Source: Protonemura montana
Lineage: Eukaryota; Arthropoda; Insecta; Plecoptera; Nemouridae
Length of the DNA: 64,000 bases
Assembly (NCBI GenBank): GCA_947568835.1
Contig: OX387605.1
Span: 9,366,418 to 9,430,417, forward strand
Direction: 5' to 3'
Positions within the stretch are counted from its first letter, which is position 1. The number at the start of each line of letters is the position of its first letter. The notes beneath the pieces are model-generated. The model was given only the letters and a program-made list of their open reading frames with translations, was not told the DNA's origin and ran no database searches. The translations under genes and the position numbers were made by a program. This document shows, in pieces, positions 13,401 through 27,914 of this stretch.

Positions 13401-16400
13401 CTTAAATTTTGAACAAGTGATTCAGTTGATGGGAAACAACGATGCAAACTAGAAATTCAGTGGTGTAGCGGAAACTGCCACGAGGCAAGTCGAGCATCAC
13501 TGTCTCATTGACCAATGTCCACGCAAGTCTTCGTGTCATAGTTGCCGGTTCTAGCGCAAAAACAAAATTCAGTGATATTATCCAGGGGAAATCAAAACGG
13601 GGAGTTCACCACTACTAATTAGAAATGAATGACAAATTGCATCACTTTGCATCATTATCTCTTTCCCCCTTCGACACGAGAGCAAGGAGCCACAAAGCGT
13701 TGCACTGCCGCCGCCTCTAGTACATCTCGTGGTATCGCAAAGTGCATGTGTGTAAATTCTGTGCACAGGCACACAGAATCAATTTCTCGTCTCGTTGCCG
13801 ACAACATTTTTAATTTATTAAACGAGACTTTAAAATTGCTTGTTTAATTTCACGCTGCACACTATAGAACCTGGGATGGACGCCCTGGCGCACAACTTGA
13901 CGCACACGTTTGACGTATTCATCAACGAATTCAGTGGTAAGTCACGTACTCGCACGAACTAGTCGTTACCTGCCGGTTTAATCGTTGGTTAGAGTAATAT
14001 CAAGGTTTGAGGAAAATTTTCCAGTCTCAAAACACTGTTGATTGTCTAAACATTCGTGAAAATAACATAAACCATTTATAGTGGTAGTCAATAGCTAGGT
14101 TAATTTTAGTAAAAATTTGTGTTTCTGGTTTGATGCATCAGTCAAAGCTCAATTTAGGTGCTGTACTTAAAAAAGAAGTTGTGAGTTGATCCTCTGGCTT
14201 AAATATGCTTGGAATTGTTACAGATCCTCGTGTGAAAGAATGGCCCCTGATGGAGAGTCCCCTGCCCGTGATGGCGATCACCACTATCTACTTGTATGTG
14301 GTGCTTGTGTGGGGCCGTCGCTTCATGGCCCAAAGGGACCCCCTCAATCTCAGGAGACCGATACAGCTGCTGAACATGCTTCAGATAGTCATCAATACTT
14401 GGATTGTATACGAGGTGACCTTTTAAATAATTAAATTATTATCTGTTTCTTCTTCGGAAAGAGTTAAACAATTTAAACGATTTTGTACATTGCTGATGCT
14501 TGTGTTTGCGAAAAATGCATCAGCGTTTCTGTGCATAGATGAGCATGGCAGGATGGAGAGCGCAGGACGAGTCGTATTGGTGCCCCATCATGGATTACTC
14601 TCACGATCCGATTGCCATGAGGGTAAATACGTCATGAGTAGTTACATCAATGAATCAGTCGGTTTTCGATTGATGGTCGGTTTCAAATGTGGTGACTATT
14701 TTTTTCAGATGGCGCGAGCGAGCTGGGTTTTCTTCATTATGAAAATCGTTGACTTAATAGACACGGTACGTATACAATCATAATGTCTTTGCCGGCAGTC
14801 ATGGGGACTATTTTTATATTAGTATGTAGGTACATATATTTAAAAAAACGGACAAAGATCTTCCCATCCCCTTATTTTCTTTTAGCTGCCAAAGTAAAAA
14901 AAAACCGAAACGTATAAGTACCTCATATGATCTTGAACAAATTCGTTAAAGGGTGACTTTTACATGGTGAATGTCGGTTGGATCGGCTAAAATCAAATTT
15001 GATACTGGAACGATCGTTCTGCACTACGGTGGAAATGAAGCAACAAAAAAAAGCGGCCGAACAAAATCCCTCGAATTTCGTTTCAGCTCATGTTCGTGCT
15101 GAGGAAAAAGGAGAGCCAGATATCAGTGCTGCACTTGTATCACCACGTCTCGACTCTCGCATTGGGATGGGTCACCGTCAAGTATGCGCCAGGTGATGAC
15201 TTTTTTTATTTTGAATCACACTCAAAGAGCATCTTGTACCCCACTTAATTTTGGAAAACATCGAGGGACTTTGTACACTTGATTGAGTGCCCAATGCTGC
15301 TAACAATTCTAAAAGGTGACCCGCGCAATAAAGAGAGTTTTTTACTAGTACGCTGTAAATGAAGAAGTACCGAAAAGTGATAATGGGACATGAAATCAAT
15401 TATATTGCAGTTTTGTTACTTATACGGCCAAATCTATTTCAATTATCTACATTAGTTACGAAAGCTTGTTACTCACAGGGGTGGGTCGCGTAACTAGAAA
15501 AAGTTCAGTACTTTTGTACGAGATTTTAAAGCAGAATTTTCATCAAAAACACTTTTAGTTAATGTATACAATATTCAGAACCTCGTCCGAGATTTTCTTT
15601 TTACAGACTATGAAAGCTTCACGATGAGAAAAGCAGATATCGCTTTGGGCTGTGATTGCATGTGTCGCACTGAGCTGGCAACTGATGTGTGTGCCCGTTT
15701 ACAGGGGGTGCCGGGACGTACATTATGTTCATTAACGCCGTCGTGCACATCTTGATGTACGCGTATTACTTCTTGACGGCGCTCGGGCCACACGTGCGGA
15801 AGTATCTCTGGTGGAAGAAATACCTGACTACCATCCAAATGGTAAATTAGCCTCATGCACTTAATTAAAGGGCCGACATTTTGGCACTTGGCTCGGCTAG
15901 ATGTGTAGGCTCTTTAAGAAGGAGAAAACCTTGGCTGAATCTTCTGTAATTTATTGCTCCCTATAAGAGACGCAATACGGAATGTCTGTTTTATGGAATC
16001 GATTCGTTCAGAGCGCTTCGTAAATTAATTTTGACACTCATTCCTCCTATACCAAAGCCATTAATTTTATCGCCGTTGTTTTAGTTATTGTTCTTGGTCA
16101 TTGAAATTGCTAAAAAAGATAGATCTATTATCAAAATCGTCTCATAGTTGAACCTTGAGAATTGTAAACGCGGTTGTTCTGTTTTCAGTTGCAGTTCTGC
16201 TTAGGTTTGATGATCAACGTGAAGAATTTGGATGCTGACTGCAAGTACCCGAAGCCTCTGTTGATTGGATTTGCACCTTTAGTTTCCATGAACTTCATGC
16301 TTTTCATCCACTTTTATTTGAACTCGTACACGTTTAAAAAGAAGGACCAATGAAGGAATTGATTAGAAAATAAAGTTAGTTTACGTCTGTATACATTTTT

Positions 16401-19400
16401 AGCTAGATTAGACAAGGACAATACAGTAATGTCGACCAAAATATGATTGAAAAATATGTGAAACAAATTATTGTGTAACAATAAAATGCTTTATTCTGTG
16501 TATCTTGTTGATCGCGTCAGTTTATTGCAGTGGTTGTACGAGTAACAACTTATTGAATAACAAAATCAGAAAAATTATTGAAATAAATAAATACAAATGA
16601 CGACCTACCTGAACTTATCTTAAAACGAAATACTGCGAAAAATATGATACTTGACATGAATTGAAAAGCCCGGAATCAACTTTTGAAAAAATTAAGTTTC
16701 ATATGAGGAGAATGGCGAGGGATTACCACCCTTTCGGCAATTTACATGAAAAGTCCATGTGCGTGTCATCTACAGTGATATGCTTGAATTAACGACCTCT
16801 TTTTATGTGAGCCGAAACCTACGATTACATGCTTACTCAAGAAGAACGTGGCTTACGCCCTTTCTGCAACTCGTGATTCAATTCCGAACAGTCGTTCTTG
16901 TTAGAGAGCAAAAAACCAGGAAACACTAAAAACATACGGAGCTAGTGATTTAATGTGAAATACAAAATTGCATCGAGTTCATTTCGGTAATCAATAACTT
17001 GGCATGCTTACTCGAATAAATGCAGGCTCACAGTACAATTAAGTATAATCAAAAAGAATCGATTAATCAATTAATGACATGAAAACAGTGATGGCCACCA
17101 ACTAGAAAATTGCTTTAACAAACAATTGTACTTAACATAGAGCTTCTCATAAGGTATTCAACCATCTACTCCAAATATAAGGACCAAAATCTGCAATCGA
17201 GTCTGCATTAAAGTTCATCTGCAAAATGACGACGGGGTGGGTGAGTGACAGGAAGACCGTGCCTAATGTCTGTTGGCTAGCATCCAGGAAGGTAAGGAAG
17301 GTTATACGAAAATATCCAATTGCCTATTGTTTTTCATGTCAAATAGAAAGATTGAGCATGTTTTAATAGAATGGGATTTATTTTTATAATTTCTCCTAAT
17401 TAATATGAGCCAGCATCCAAAGAAATAGTTTCACATCGTCTGTAACATTAGTTTATGATTGAAACATCGCTGCAAGCACGAACGCGACTGCAATTACTCG
17501 TGGGTAATTACTCATTATACTAGTTGCATATATACCATGGCACATCGAAGTGAACCCGCAAATGGCAAGAGACGTGTATTGTGCACTGAACGCTGTATTT
17601 ATTCTCGAAGGATATAAAATTAAACCAGTTTCATTTAAAACATGTGTTTACTAAAATCAACGGAAGTGAACGTACTATTAAATTGTTTCTTCTTTTTCTC
17701 ATAGCACCCACATTACAAGAGAATTTAGATCTCGGTGCGCGAAATCATGGAAACGTCGGTATAACTGTCAACGATTGTGAGTTGCGAGTGCAGTCAGTAT
17801 CAATAACTATCGCTCCGTGTCGATATCTACGCCAAGAAATTACTTCGACAGCTCCACATCGAACGGGTTGATTATTTTCCTTTGAGACGCAGCGTTCAAA
17901 GTTAGGAAAATGTTGGAAATGGATACGGATCTGTCTCTCAATTCTATTATCGACAAGTACGGAGGTAAGTGGTCTCAATTTCTTCCTATCGCGTGTTTGT
18001 TTTTGTCGAAATCGACGAATTCTTGACTGACTCGAATTGAGAGTAACTGAGTCCGGTACCTACAAACGCCATCTCTACTACACACACTGAACTGTTTGGT
18101 TAGACTAAGCGACGTAAGCACAAGGAACAAACTATTTGAATCGAATATCTTGGAAATCAGGAGAAAATAGGTCATATTTTAGTGTATTCGAATTCGAATT
18201 GATCTTTACGAAGATCTCATATGATACACCTAGTTACACGTAGTTGTAACCACGTCTCTTTGCCGTAACTTAGAAACATTGTTCTCCAGATCGGAGAGTA
18301 CAAAGCTGGTTGCTAATGGAGAGTCCCTGGATCTTTCCCGGGATTTCTCTGGTGTACCTGGTGCTCGTCTTGAGTCTGGTACCGCGATTCATGGAGTCGC
18401 GAGAACCCTACAACCTCAAGAAGGTCATCTTCTTCATGAACTTTGCACAGGTTTTCGTCAACATGTGGATTGTGAAAGAGGTGCGTCCGTGATATAACAA
18501 AAACAAACTTTATATAACCGTATACTAGTATGACCTAGCATACGAAATTTAAAATAATTTTCTTTCATTTGACTGTTTTTTATGGAGATTGCATATCTAT
18601 ACATTTTTCACACTATCCTAAAAAATTCAAGGAAAGTTTCATAAGGTATGAAGATCCAGTCTTACACTAGGTGGTATCTGTTGTCAGAAAAAGGCAAGAG
18701 ACGTTGCCCATTTGGTGGTAGATCTATACAAATAAAACACTTCACCGGCTTATTTAGAAATCCCTTAAACTCCGGTGCTCGCTATTGATATCTCACCCCC
18801 TGGCCAATAGATGTACGTTGCCGGGTGGGGCACCCACTACAAAGTGCTCTGCCAGCCTGTCGACTTCTCCAACAGCCCAGACGCAATTCGGGTAGGTGCC
18901 GTGCACCGGCGACATTAACACTCGCAACGGTCGAGTCTCGTTCATTCGCACTCCCTTGATTAAATTCACTAAATCAACCCTTGTATTTGCATTTAATTAG
19001 ATGGCGCGCGCCGTTTGGGTCTACGCGCTGGCCAAAGTACTTGACCTGCTGGACACGGTAAGTTGACGCCCATATCCTCCCTCGGTACATTATTAACCCC
19101 TGGACAATTAACATTCAGCCTTTCCATTGTGTTAATTGGGTTAAATATTTCGCATTACGTGGCTCTCATGTATGCTTTGCATTATGGGTTTGCTCTAAAT
19201 GCATATCGCTCATAAACGAGCGTTAGTTTAGTTGTACAGAATTGCGATCGGAGCTCCGCGGGCCTCGAGGTATAACACTATGTCGACGACCATGAAGGAA
19301 ATTGTTCAAATTTCAGGGTTTTAAAACTCAAGTCTACCTTATTTTAATGTTTGCACTAGCTTTCAAAATAAAAAATGGGATTTGAAAACCACTCATTTAG

Positions 19401-22400
19401 AACAACAACAAAAATTAGTTGTTTGATTATCTTTCAAAACCAAAGCTTAATATCTATTTTTTTTAATTGTCTGAAGGTTTCCAGGAAGTTTGAAGATAAA
19501 GCTTTCATGTTACTTTTAACAAGATGTTTATAGCAAATTTAAAAACAGTCTCCGCAAATAAATTTGCGTGACGTTGAAATTGCGTATAAACGCACTAACG
19601 AGGTCACGTTTGATTTCCTCACAGATTGTTTTCGTGCTGCGCAAGAAACAGAGCCAAGTGACGTTTCTTCATCTGTACCATCACGTGACCACTCTTTGCT
19701 TCACGTGGTTCGTCGTGCGATTCGCGGCAGGTACGTAAGCACCTACCCCTCGCCCAACGGGCTAATGATTGTAGAGATTTTAAGCGGTTAAATAGACTGC
19801 AAAAAAAAATATTTCAGGAAGTTTAGAGTTTCATTCCAAAAAAAAATATCAATCAACAGTACAACTTTGACCACATTTTGTCAAGCGGCCAATTCCGTTC
19901 AAGTTGGCTTTAATATTCAGGAGGATCTGGAACTCTGATCCTGATTCTGAACTCGAGCGTGCACGTCCTGATGTATACCTACTACCTGCTGGCGGCTCTA
20001 GGACCACATTTGCAGAAGTACCTTTGGTGGAAGAAGTACCTCACCACGCTACAGATGGTAACATAACCTGTAATCAATTGAATAGCCAGATGCAAATTGT
20101 CGGCCATTAAGATTTCATAGGATTTTTATTGGTTATAAAAAGCCATAAATTTATAAAAAAGCACCAATAGTAAAATTAATATATAATGATACGCGTGCCT
20201 CATGCAATCAGATTGCATTTTGCAACGCGTTGCAGTTTGTTAAAACATAGCTGTTAAAAATGCATTTACGTACCATGAACCATTTTCCTAACCGTTCACT
20301 TATAATCTAACCGCATCGGTACCCTGATTTCTGGTTGTTTATGGTTGTACATCTTATCGTGGTTGTATTTTTGCTACAGATTCAGTTCATCGTGGCGTTT
20401 TTCCTGAACCTGAATGCCCTACGCATCGGATGTCCATACAACAAACCGCTGATGATTCTGTTCATTCCGATGATCGCCCTCAACTTTGTAATGTTCTTTA
20501 ACTTCTATCGCAAGACGTACAAGCAGAAAAGTCAGTGACTGCCAGCCGATTTCAGAGTCTCAAACCAGTATGATTAGTATAGCAATATTGCGCAAGGTTT
20601 TTTTTTTTACAATTGTATGTACATCATATAATACCACAAAAATAAAATATATGTTGTTTTTGTACATATACTAAATATGAGGTAAGATTTTCTTTTTGGT
20701 TAATCAATTTGTAGACACGGTTCATGATGGAGGGTCAGTAAAAAAAATAACGAAGACACCTGAGACGAATCATTCCCAGAAGATGTGAGAAATAAGGGAG
20801 TTTGGTATTAAATTGCTGGTAGGCAGAAGCAACTGTTTCAAATTAATCAGAAAACTGAATGGTTTCGAGAAGGTTTCATTTTTGTTTCAGCTATCCTACC
20901 ATATTTACAGTGTGCGAGTGTACGTATGTGTGGAAATCAGGGGTAGAAATACGTAGGAAGGTAATTGAGTAACATTTTGCCACAATTGTTACAGTTTATT
21001 TTTAATTCTAACTACTCGCACATTAGTACATGTTTTCATGGGAAGACTGCCAAATGCAGTTTACGAGGATAGATAGTGGTATAGGCCACAATACTTTCAA
21101 AATTTTGTTATAAAAATAAAAATATAAATCCTATGTTCATAGAACGTCGAGTGTATTTAAAAACCGTTAACATTTCTCGATATTCCACAGATACATGAAG
21201 TGAGAAACCCTTGATTTAGACACTATCGGTAGATGCCACCCGTGTTTGATACGTGCTGTGCCTATTTGATATCGATTTTCTGCCTATTACTAATTAAACC
21301 CGATAAGATTTCATGTCGATATTCCACTCCACTAGCGCTGCACAATGCACACGAGCAGATGGCAGGTTTGCATCCCGACTTGCATCACTGCTTGCCTGTT
21401 GCTTACCATCCGGGCCCGAGTGGGTCACCGTGCTCGTAGACAATGGCCGCTCGAGTTCTGTCAAGATTATCAGCCGAGCAAACAACAGGCCGCATTTGTC
21501 ACACGTAATCGTAACGTGATACCATAGAAAATCGAAACGCGTGTAGTAGAATGCGTACAGTTGACGTTGACGTTTGTCATATTGTGTTACCTGTTCCTGT
21601 TAGTACTAATGACGCACATGGTAGGTGAAGTGAACACGTGAACGACATTGTAAGCGGTCCAAGCGTTATCAATCCCGTTGTAAAAGATGCGTCATTTTGT
21701 TTAATTTTAAAAATGGTATAAGATTATCTTTATTTTTAACTATTTGATTGGTGTCGTACGACAAAAAGACACATATTTACTTATAGTTTTTTTTTTAATT
21801 ATAGACAGACCTTCCGGCTATTTCCGAGCGAAGAGTATTGCGTTTTAAATTTTTTCTTTTAAACTTCAGATCGATCTTTGCGATAGAATTGAGAAGCCTC
21901 AGTTTATTTTAAACATATTTTAATCGTAATTTACGAACATTATCCCCAAAATAAAAAAAATTAAAAAGGGAACGCAAGGCTAGAAATATCTTATCGTCCG
22001 TTTTTGCGCAGGGGATCATCACATGTGTCATCACAATTTTTGCAAGCAGGAAGTAGGAACGTTACTCATATGAAGCGTAACAAGTCCAATTTTCAAGCCG
22101 AAAATTACCGTTAGGAACGAAAGAGTGGTTGCTAAGGATTTTAATGTATACTCAAAAATGTTATGTGTGAGTTGTGTTTTGCCTCCCCTGTAGAAAATAC
22201 TAGTTTGAAAGCAACTAAAATTAATGTTGAAAACAGCGGCGAACTTTGTTAAGAGATCATGAGATGGCTTCAGCAAACAACCTCTGTGGAACTTTAATGA
22301 TTGCATTTTTCCAATTATGCAAAAAAATGCAGTAAACGTATGCTGCAGAACTGTTATATTTCTTAGGATTAAAAAGACCGCACTGGCCTTGCATAATTGC

Positions 22401-25400
22401 TTGCAGCGTACAAAATTTCGGCACCTGAAGAATTTTGTCAATATTTACTCAATTATCCAGCATCAACACGGGTGTTAATTAATTAATACCTTCATTAATA
22501 AATAAACATTCTTAAAGCTAATGTGTATCTTTTCAAAGCTTTTGTTGCCTTATTGTCTAACAAAGCATAATTCGCATGCTTAACTTATTCGTTCGTGTAA
22601 TGTAAGTACACACTTGCTCGATATGTTATTTTGAATTTAAAATTATATATATAGGCACCACAAGAAGGCACAAAGAGTACTGCTACAATATAACGTACAA
22701 ATGTTTGTAAAATATAATTCTGTCCATTGAAATGTGACAAACTAAATGTCCGTTACTATCATATTATCCGAAAAAATGACTGGCTACTTGCACCACAAAA
22801 TGTAACGTCGCCCAACAGGATGGGCCAATTGAAAGTCTCCTCCACAACAATTGGACGAATAAACCGTATAATTTGTCCGAAACGAATGCATACTTATTCT
22901 CAAGGTTGGAGTTTCACACGATAATTTGAGGAAACGTTGAACCCCAATCGAAATCGAGTTTATTTACCCGACGAAACAGTACAAATATCAACCGTACAAA
23001 ATATCCATTTTAAACAGAATATTTTCTTTGCTGCTTAAAAAGATTGGTACATTTACACTGAATATATTAACATATGCACTTCTTTATCAATTATCCCCGA
23101 TTTATTTTTCTATTTTCATTTCATTTCATTCCATTCTTTCGTTCACTCTTCCAAATCCTTCAAGCCCGAACATTTATCATGCAGTTGTCTGGCATTTCAG
23201 TTTGCACCAATGCCAATTTTTGACTACAAAACTTACTTCTTCCAGCTTATTGCCAGATTCCGTCCACGCCTTTTCTTCTACAAAAGCCAAGCTTTTGCTT
23301 CTTACAAGCTACTTACAAATTCCCGATTGACCTTGCAATTTACCTAATTTTTTTAACTCTTTCCATTTCAATCATTTTATCAATTTCTACGCTCTTCTGT
23401 ATTTATTACAGATATGTAATATGTAAATATAGAATATGTAAATACCAAAATACATTGTCATCGAGGACTAGGAGGGCATAGAATCGGCAGGAAATATAAG
23501 ACCAGCAGAATAAACACATAACGCTGGGTCATTCGTTGGAATCTGCATACAATTCAGGTTGATCCCACGAGTCACTTAATTCCAACAATTTTACCCGCAA
23601 GTATGTAGCTAATAACGATGTACTCTTGTCGACCGAGGTTTAAAACAAGTGTGGACATCATTGACCAATCTCAGGTCAGTGGCAAGGGGTGGTACCCAAC
23701 AGGAAATAAGTTAGAGCTTGAGGTAAGTTCTGTAATCTGTAATCTCAAAGATGCTGCCTCTGCCTTGTAAGGGATTTAAGAAAGTAGCAAGATCTGTTTA
23801 CACGATAGGTTATAATTTTCACATACAAGTTCAATTTTGTCGCAGTTTCTGACTTGGGCTGTGAGTATTTTTGTCCTCAATAGAGTTCTGCTTGAAATCC
23901 GGTGAATAAAATCTCGCTCTGAACCATAGATTATTTTTGTAAAATCGGAACATGGCAAATGTGCTACTCTGTATAGGTATGTGTTTGCATGAGAATGTAC
24001 GGCTAAATATCGTACAAATCCGCTATTTTTAGTCTAAATATAACTGTAGCAAAATGTCGGCCAAGTAGACACCTCGTAAATATTCTTCGACTGTTTATTG
24101 TCAACACCCAGAGGGGAATAAAGTGAACGTGGACAATAATCGCTGCCAACGTTTAATTCGCACAATTCGCATTGATTGGGAAAATGTTTACACGAAAACA
24201 TCTATAAAAAGACGACGGGAAATCGATTAGCGCAACAATTTCGCGAATTGATCGGCGCGTTCGGAAATTAGGGAAATACAACAATATCGAAATGCTTGTA
24301 TGACCTCAATTGAAAATAAGGCTTATAAACCAACTTAAATATAAAGTTGACCACGATGCTCTCAGACATTTGTCAAGTGAAATTCGATTGTCAGCCCCCT
24401 CCCACCAGGCACTGACGGTTATGTAGTTCGGGGCGCTGGTCTCTTCCCCAAAAGAGTATTCGATATTTGACCGTGGTGGCGATAGCACCACCTTTTAAGA
24501 GAGGCTGAAAATCGACAGTGACAGCACACGCCCGTGGATATTCACATGCACCAGTGAACGAACGACTTACATTTGCCGGTACACAGGTAAACGAAATTTT
24601 TACTGATTTTCTGCAGTTTAAGAAATCAGTAAAGAAACCGAGTTTTGAATTGTAACGTTTTATGGTTGTCGTTAGAAAAATGTAAAAACCGAATATTCTT
24701 AATTCGAATTTTGAACTTATAGATATGTTGAGCTCACAGAGAAAATAGAGACGTATATCAATGAAATCTAAACCACCCCGCAATGGGAAAAAACAATCAC
24801 AGGAGTTGACAAACAAATTAACAGTGGGTTTATTTCAAAAGCTATTAACAAAATTTAAAAGGCGACTTGCTCTTGCATTTCCGTGTCGGTGTCGTGTGAT
24901 AAGTCGCGTGCAGCGTGTTGAAGCGCAGAAACGATTAGTACGGGAAGTTTTTCTTCTAGGAAAGTATTATTGACAAAGGTTTAATTGTATGATTTGCCTA
25001 ATTAACTATATTAGCACGCGGTATAAATTGTTATTTCCAATTACGATAACTGATTGGACGATCTGAACGCGGGGATCTAGCAACAGTCGGGATTCAGAGC
25101 GGTGTGCCTCGGTGGCACGAGTTATATTTTCATCTCACCCCATCCTGCGATTGCATCTCAAAACGCATTTCATGGAAACATCGTGACTGGTCATCGCTGT
25201 TTAACTGACAGTAAGTACCTTATCTTGGCAGAGCGGCTAAATAATAAGGTAGCACCGACAGCTACAGAAAATGAGCTGCAAGTTTCTCCTAGGATATTAT
25301 TTTTAAAAAGCTAGTGATACCTTTTACTTTGAGGACTAATTGGTAACTTGGTACACATTTTTCCAGGGTTGCACTCTAGAACGGAGCCATCATGACGACG

Positions 25401-27879
25401 TACGGCGAGAGGTTCCTGTCCGGCTACAGCTACCTAATGCACGAAGCCTCAGGTAGGCACGCTCTTTTGTCATTTCAAACCAATAAAACGCATGACTTGA
25501 TCGTGCTCTTGTAATAGTACCCGGTACCCGAGTACTATTACCCGGTATAGTAATCTGACTCAAGCCAACTGATTTCTTAGTGGCAGATGCTGGAAAGGGC
25601 ACGTTTTTGTAAAATCATGGAAACAGGTTTTAAAATAGTGATATGCTTAACATAAACACAATTTCTTTAATACTTATCAGAATACCCAAGCCAATATACA
25701 TTTCTCACTGTGAAAAATGATTATCTTTGTTCAGCACGTCATATAATTTTTATAGTCCTAAAATTCGCGCGCGAAATAATTCCACTTACACTAAAAAAAA
25801 AAAAACTGAAAAACCGAATTGTATACTGGAGTGTTGAAATTGTCAAGTTTTTCTTAGATTGAAGAGAAAAAATAGCAACTAAGTATGTTAATTTGTGTTT
25901 TATAAGTAGGTACTGTTTTTTTTAACCTTGTGGAAATAATAAGTTAATTTTTTGTCCAGAATTCAGTAAGCATGATATATTGAAAACATGCAGTTTTTTT
26001 AGTTCCCTGGCATTCCCTTACGCAGTGGAAGTAAGGGAACGACCAGATATTAAATAAGTAGTGGGTAGACTCCGTACACCACAACATCGAATCGTCAATA
26101 TCTGACCAAAAAATCACCGCGCCTTTCATAAAGACGACACCGAGACGGTTTCCCAAATTGGGGAGGGGGTCAATGTCGCGAGTGTTTCCTTCTCAAGCTA
26201 AGGATTGCGTGAGATAGTCGTGCATTTGACAACTAGCACGTAGTGCATGTACTGCAAACGAGCGCCGCGTTGTGCCAAAACAAGTACACACTTGGCACAC
26301 TTGCAAACTGAAATTAAATTCACTCACAAATCAGCTAAGATGTTGCCATCTTGCGGAATAAAATCATGCTCGGGAATAAGATAAATGAACCATCTTGAAT
26401 ATTACAAAATCTTTCCATTAGCGCGTCACAGCTGTTTTATAATTATTATAACAATTTCAATCTAACTAAAGTAATATTTACACCTGACGATGTTTCGAGA
26501 CGCTGCTTCCTTACGCTCTTTGATATAGAATGCTCTAAAAATTATCATTTTCATTACCGGGTGAGAGTATTAATAATAATTATGAAAGCAATTAAGCTTC
26601 GTGAGTGCTCACAAAGAAGACGCTCGTGCATGTAAATGAAGCACGTTGCAGATGTACACGGCAATTACCTAATTACTTGGGGCATAGTAATCATTGATAA
26701 GACTCTGTACTTGCGCATTCCACATTGCATATTTCCCTAGCTAAAGGTACACAGTAAGCAAGCAGAAGTTAAATATTGGGAGTTGAATATTTTAAATTAC
26801 ATATTTGTCACTGCTTTTTCGTTGAAACGCAGAATTAATTATGTTGTGTTGTTATTACCCGTACTGAGGCTACGCCGCTTCTGTGAAATGTATAGCCACA
26901 AAATTGATTTCACAATACCTAGCAGTGGCGGATTCAATGTGGTGTGGGAGGATGGAGGGAGGGAGGGAGGGGGGGGGGGGAGGGAGGGGGGGGGGGGTGT
27001 TTCTACCACCGGAAGGCGCCTGAAATGGGAAAGGAAGTTGGTGAGAAGACAGCAGTGTCATTTCCCAGCATAAGTTATGAGGAAATGGTTTTAGGAAAAG
27101 GGAAATTCCGGACGCCTCAATTTTGAATTCCCCACGAATCAATCATTTTTACCATATTTGTCTTAATGCCATATTGTTTTCTTTTTTTTCATTTGGCTGA
27201 AACTTGCAGATATGCTGCATGCAACAAACAATTCTACAATTTTTAATTTTCATTCCATTTCCCCACTTTTTTAATTTATATAATTTCACAGATAAAACTA
27301 GTTACTTCAAGTTCAATTAAATGCGCTTAAATGACCAAACTTATGGACGTTGAGGCGAATCTTAAAATTAACAACAGGCATGATCTATCAAAAACTGCCT
27401 TTAAAACATACAACACTTTTCTGTGCACGGGTAGTTATGAATCTCCCGGCAAACAATAAAGGGCCCCTGTCAAAGTGAGTGACGCCATTCGATTATGTTT
27501 CTTGCAGATCCCCGGGTTAAAGACTGGCCCATGATGAGCACGCCCTGGCCCATAGTGGCAATTCTGGCCGGGTACCTCTACTTCGTACTATCGTTCGGAC
27601 CGAGCTATATGCGGCACCGGAAGCCGTACGATCTCAAACGCATTATCGCACTCTACAATGTGGGCCAAGTCGTCTCTTGCATCTTCCTCTTCTACCAAGT
27701 AAGCGAATCGAAGGGTATGAAAAGGGGAAGGACCTCCTAGAGATAACAGACACATTTTTGCAGATATATTTTTGCCGTCACGCGGGAGATAGATAGAATG
27801 CTACAAACGAGAACATTGTAGACAAAGGCAATTTTTTTTTCTCCACTTACGAAAACAAATCACCAAAAATGCACTTTAA

Positions 27880-27914
<35 letters not shown>

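Noticed and set aside
14186..14434. Overlapping frame on the same strand as ELOVL-A exon 2
   Set aside because: Alternative frame of a conserved elongase exon; the family protein is in the other frame.
22031..22441. 136-codon minus-strand frame rich in Phe and Cys
   Set aside because: Superficially membrane-like, but lacks receptor or other family motifs and sits in AT-rich spacer DNA.
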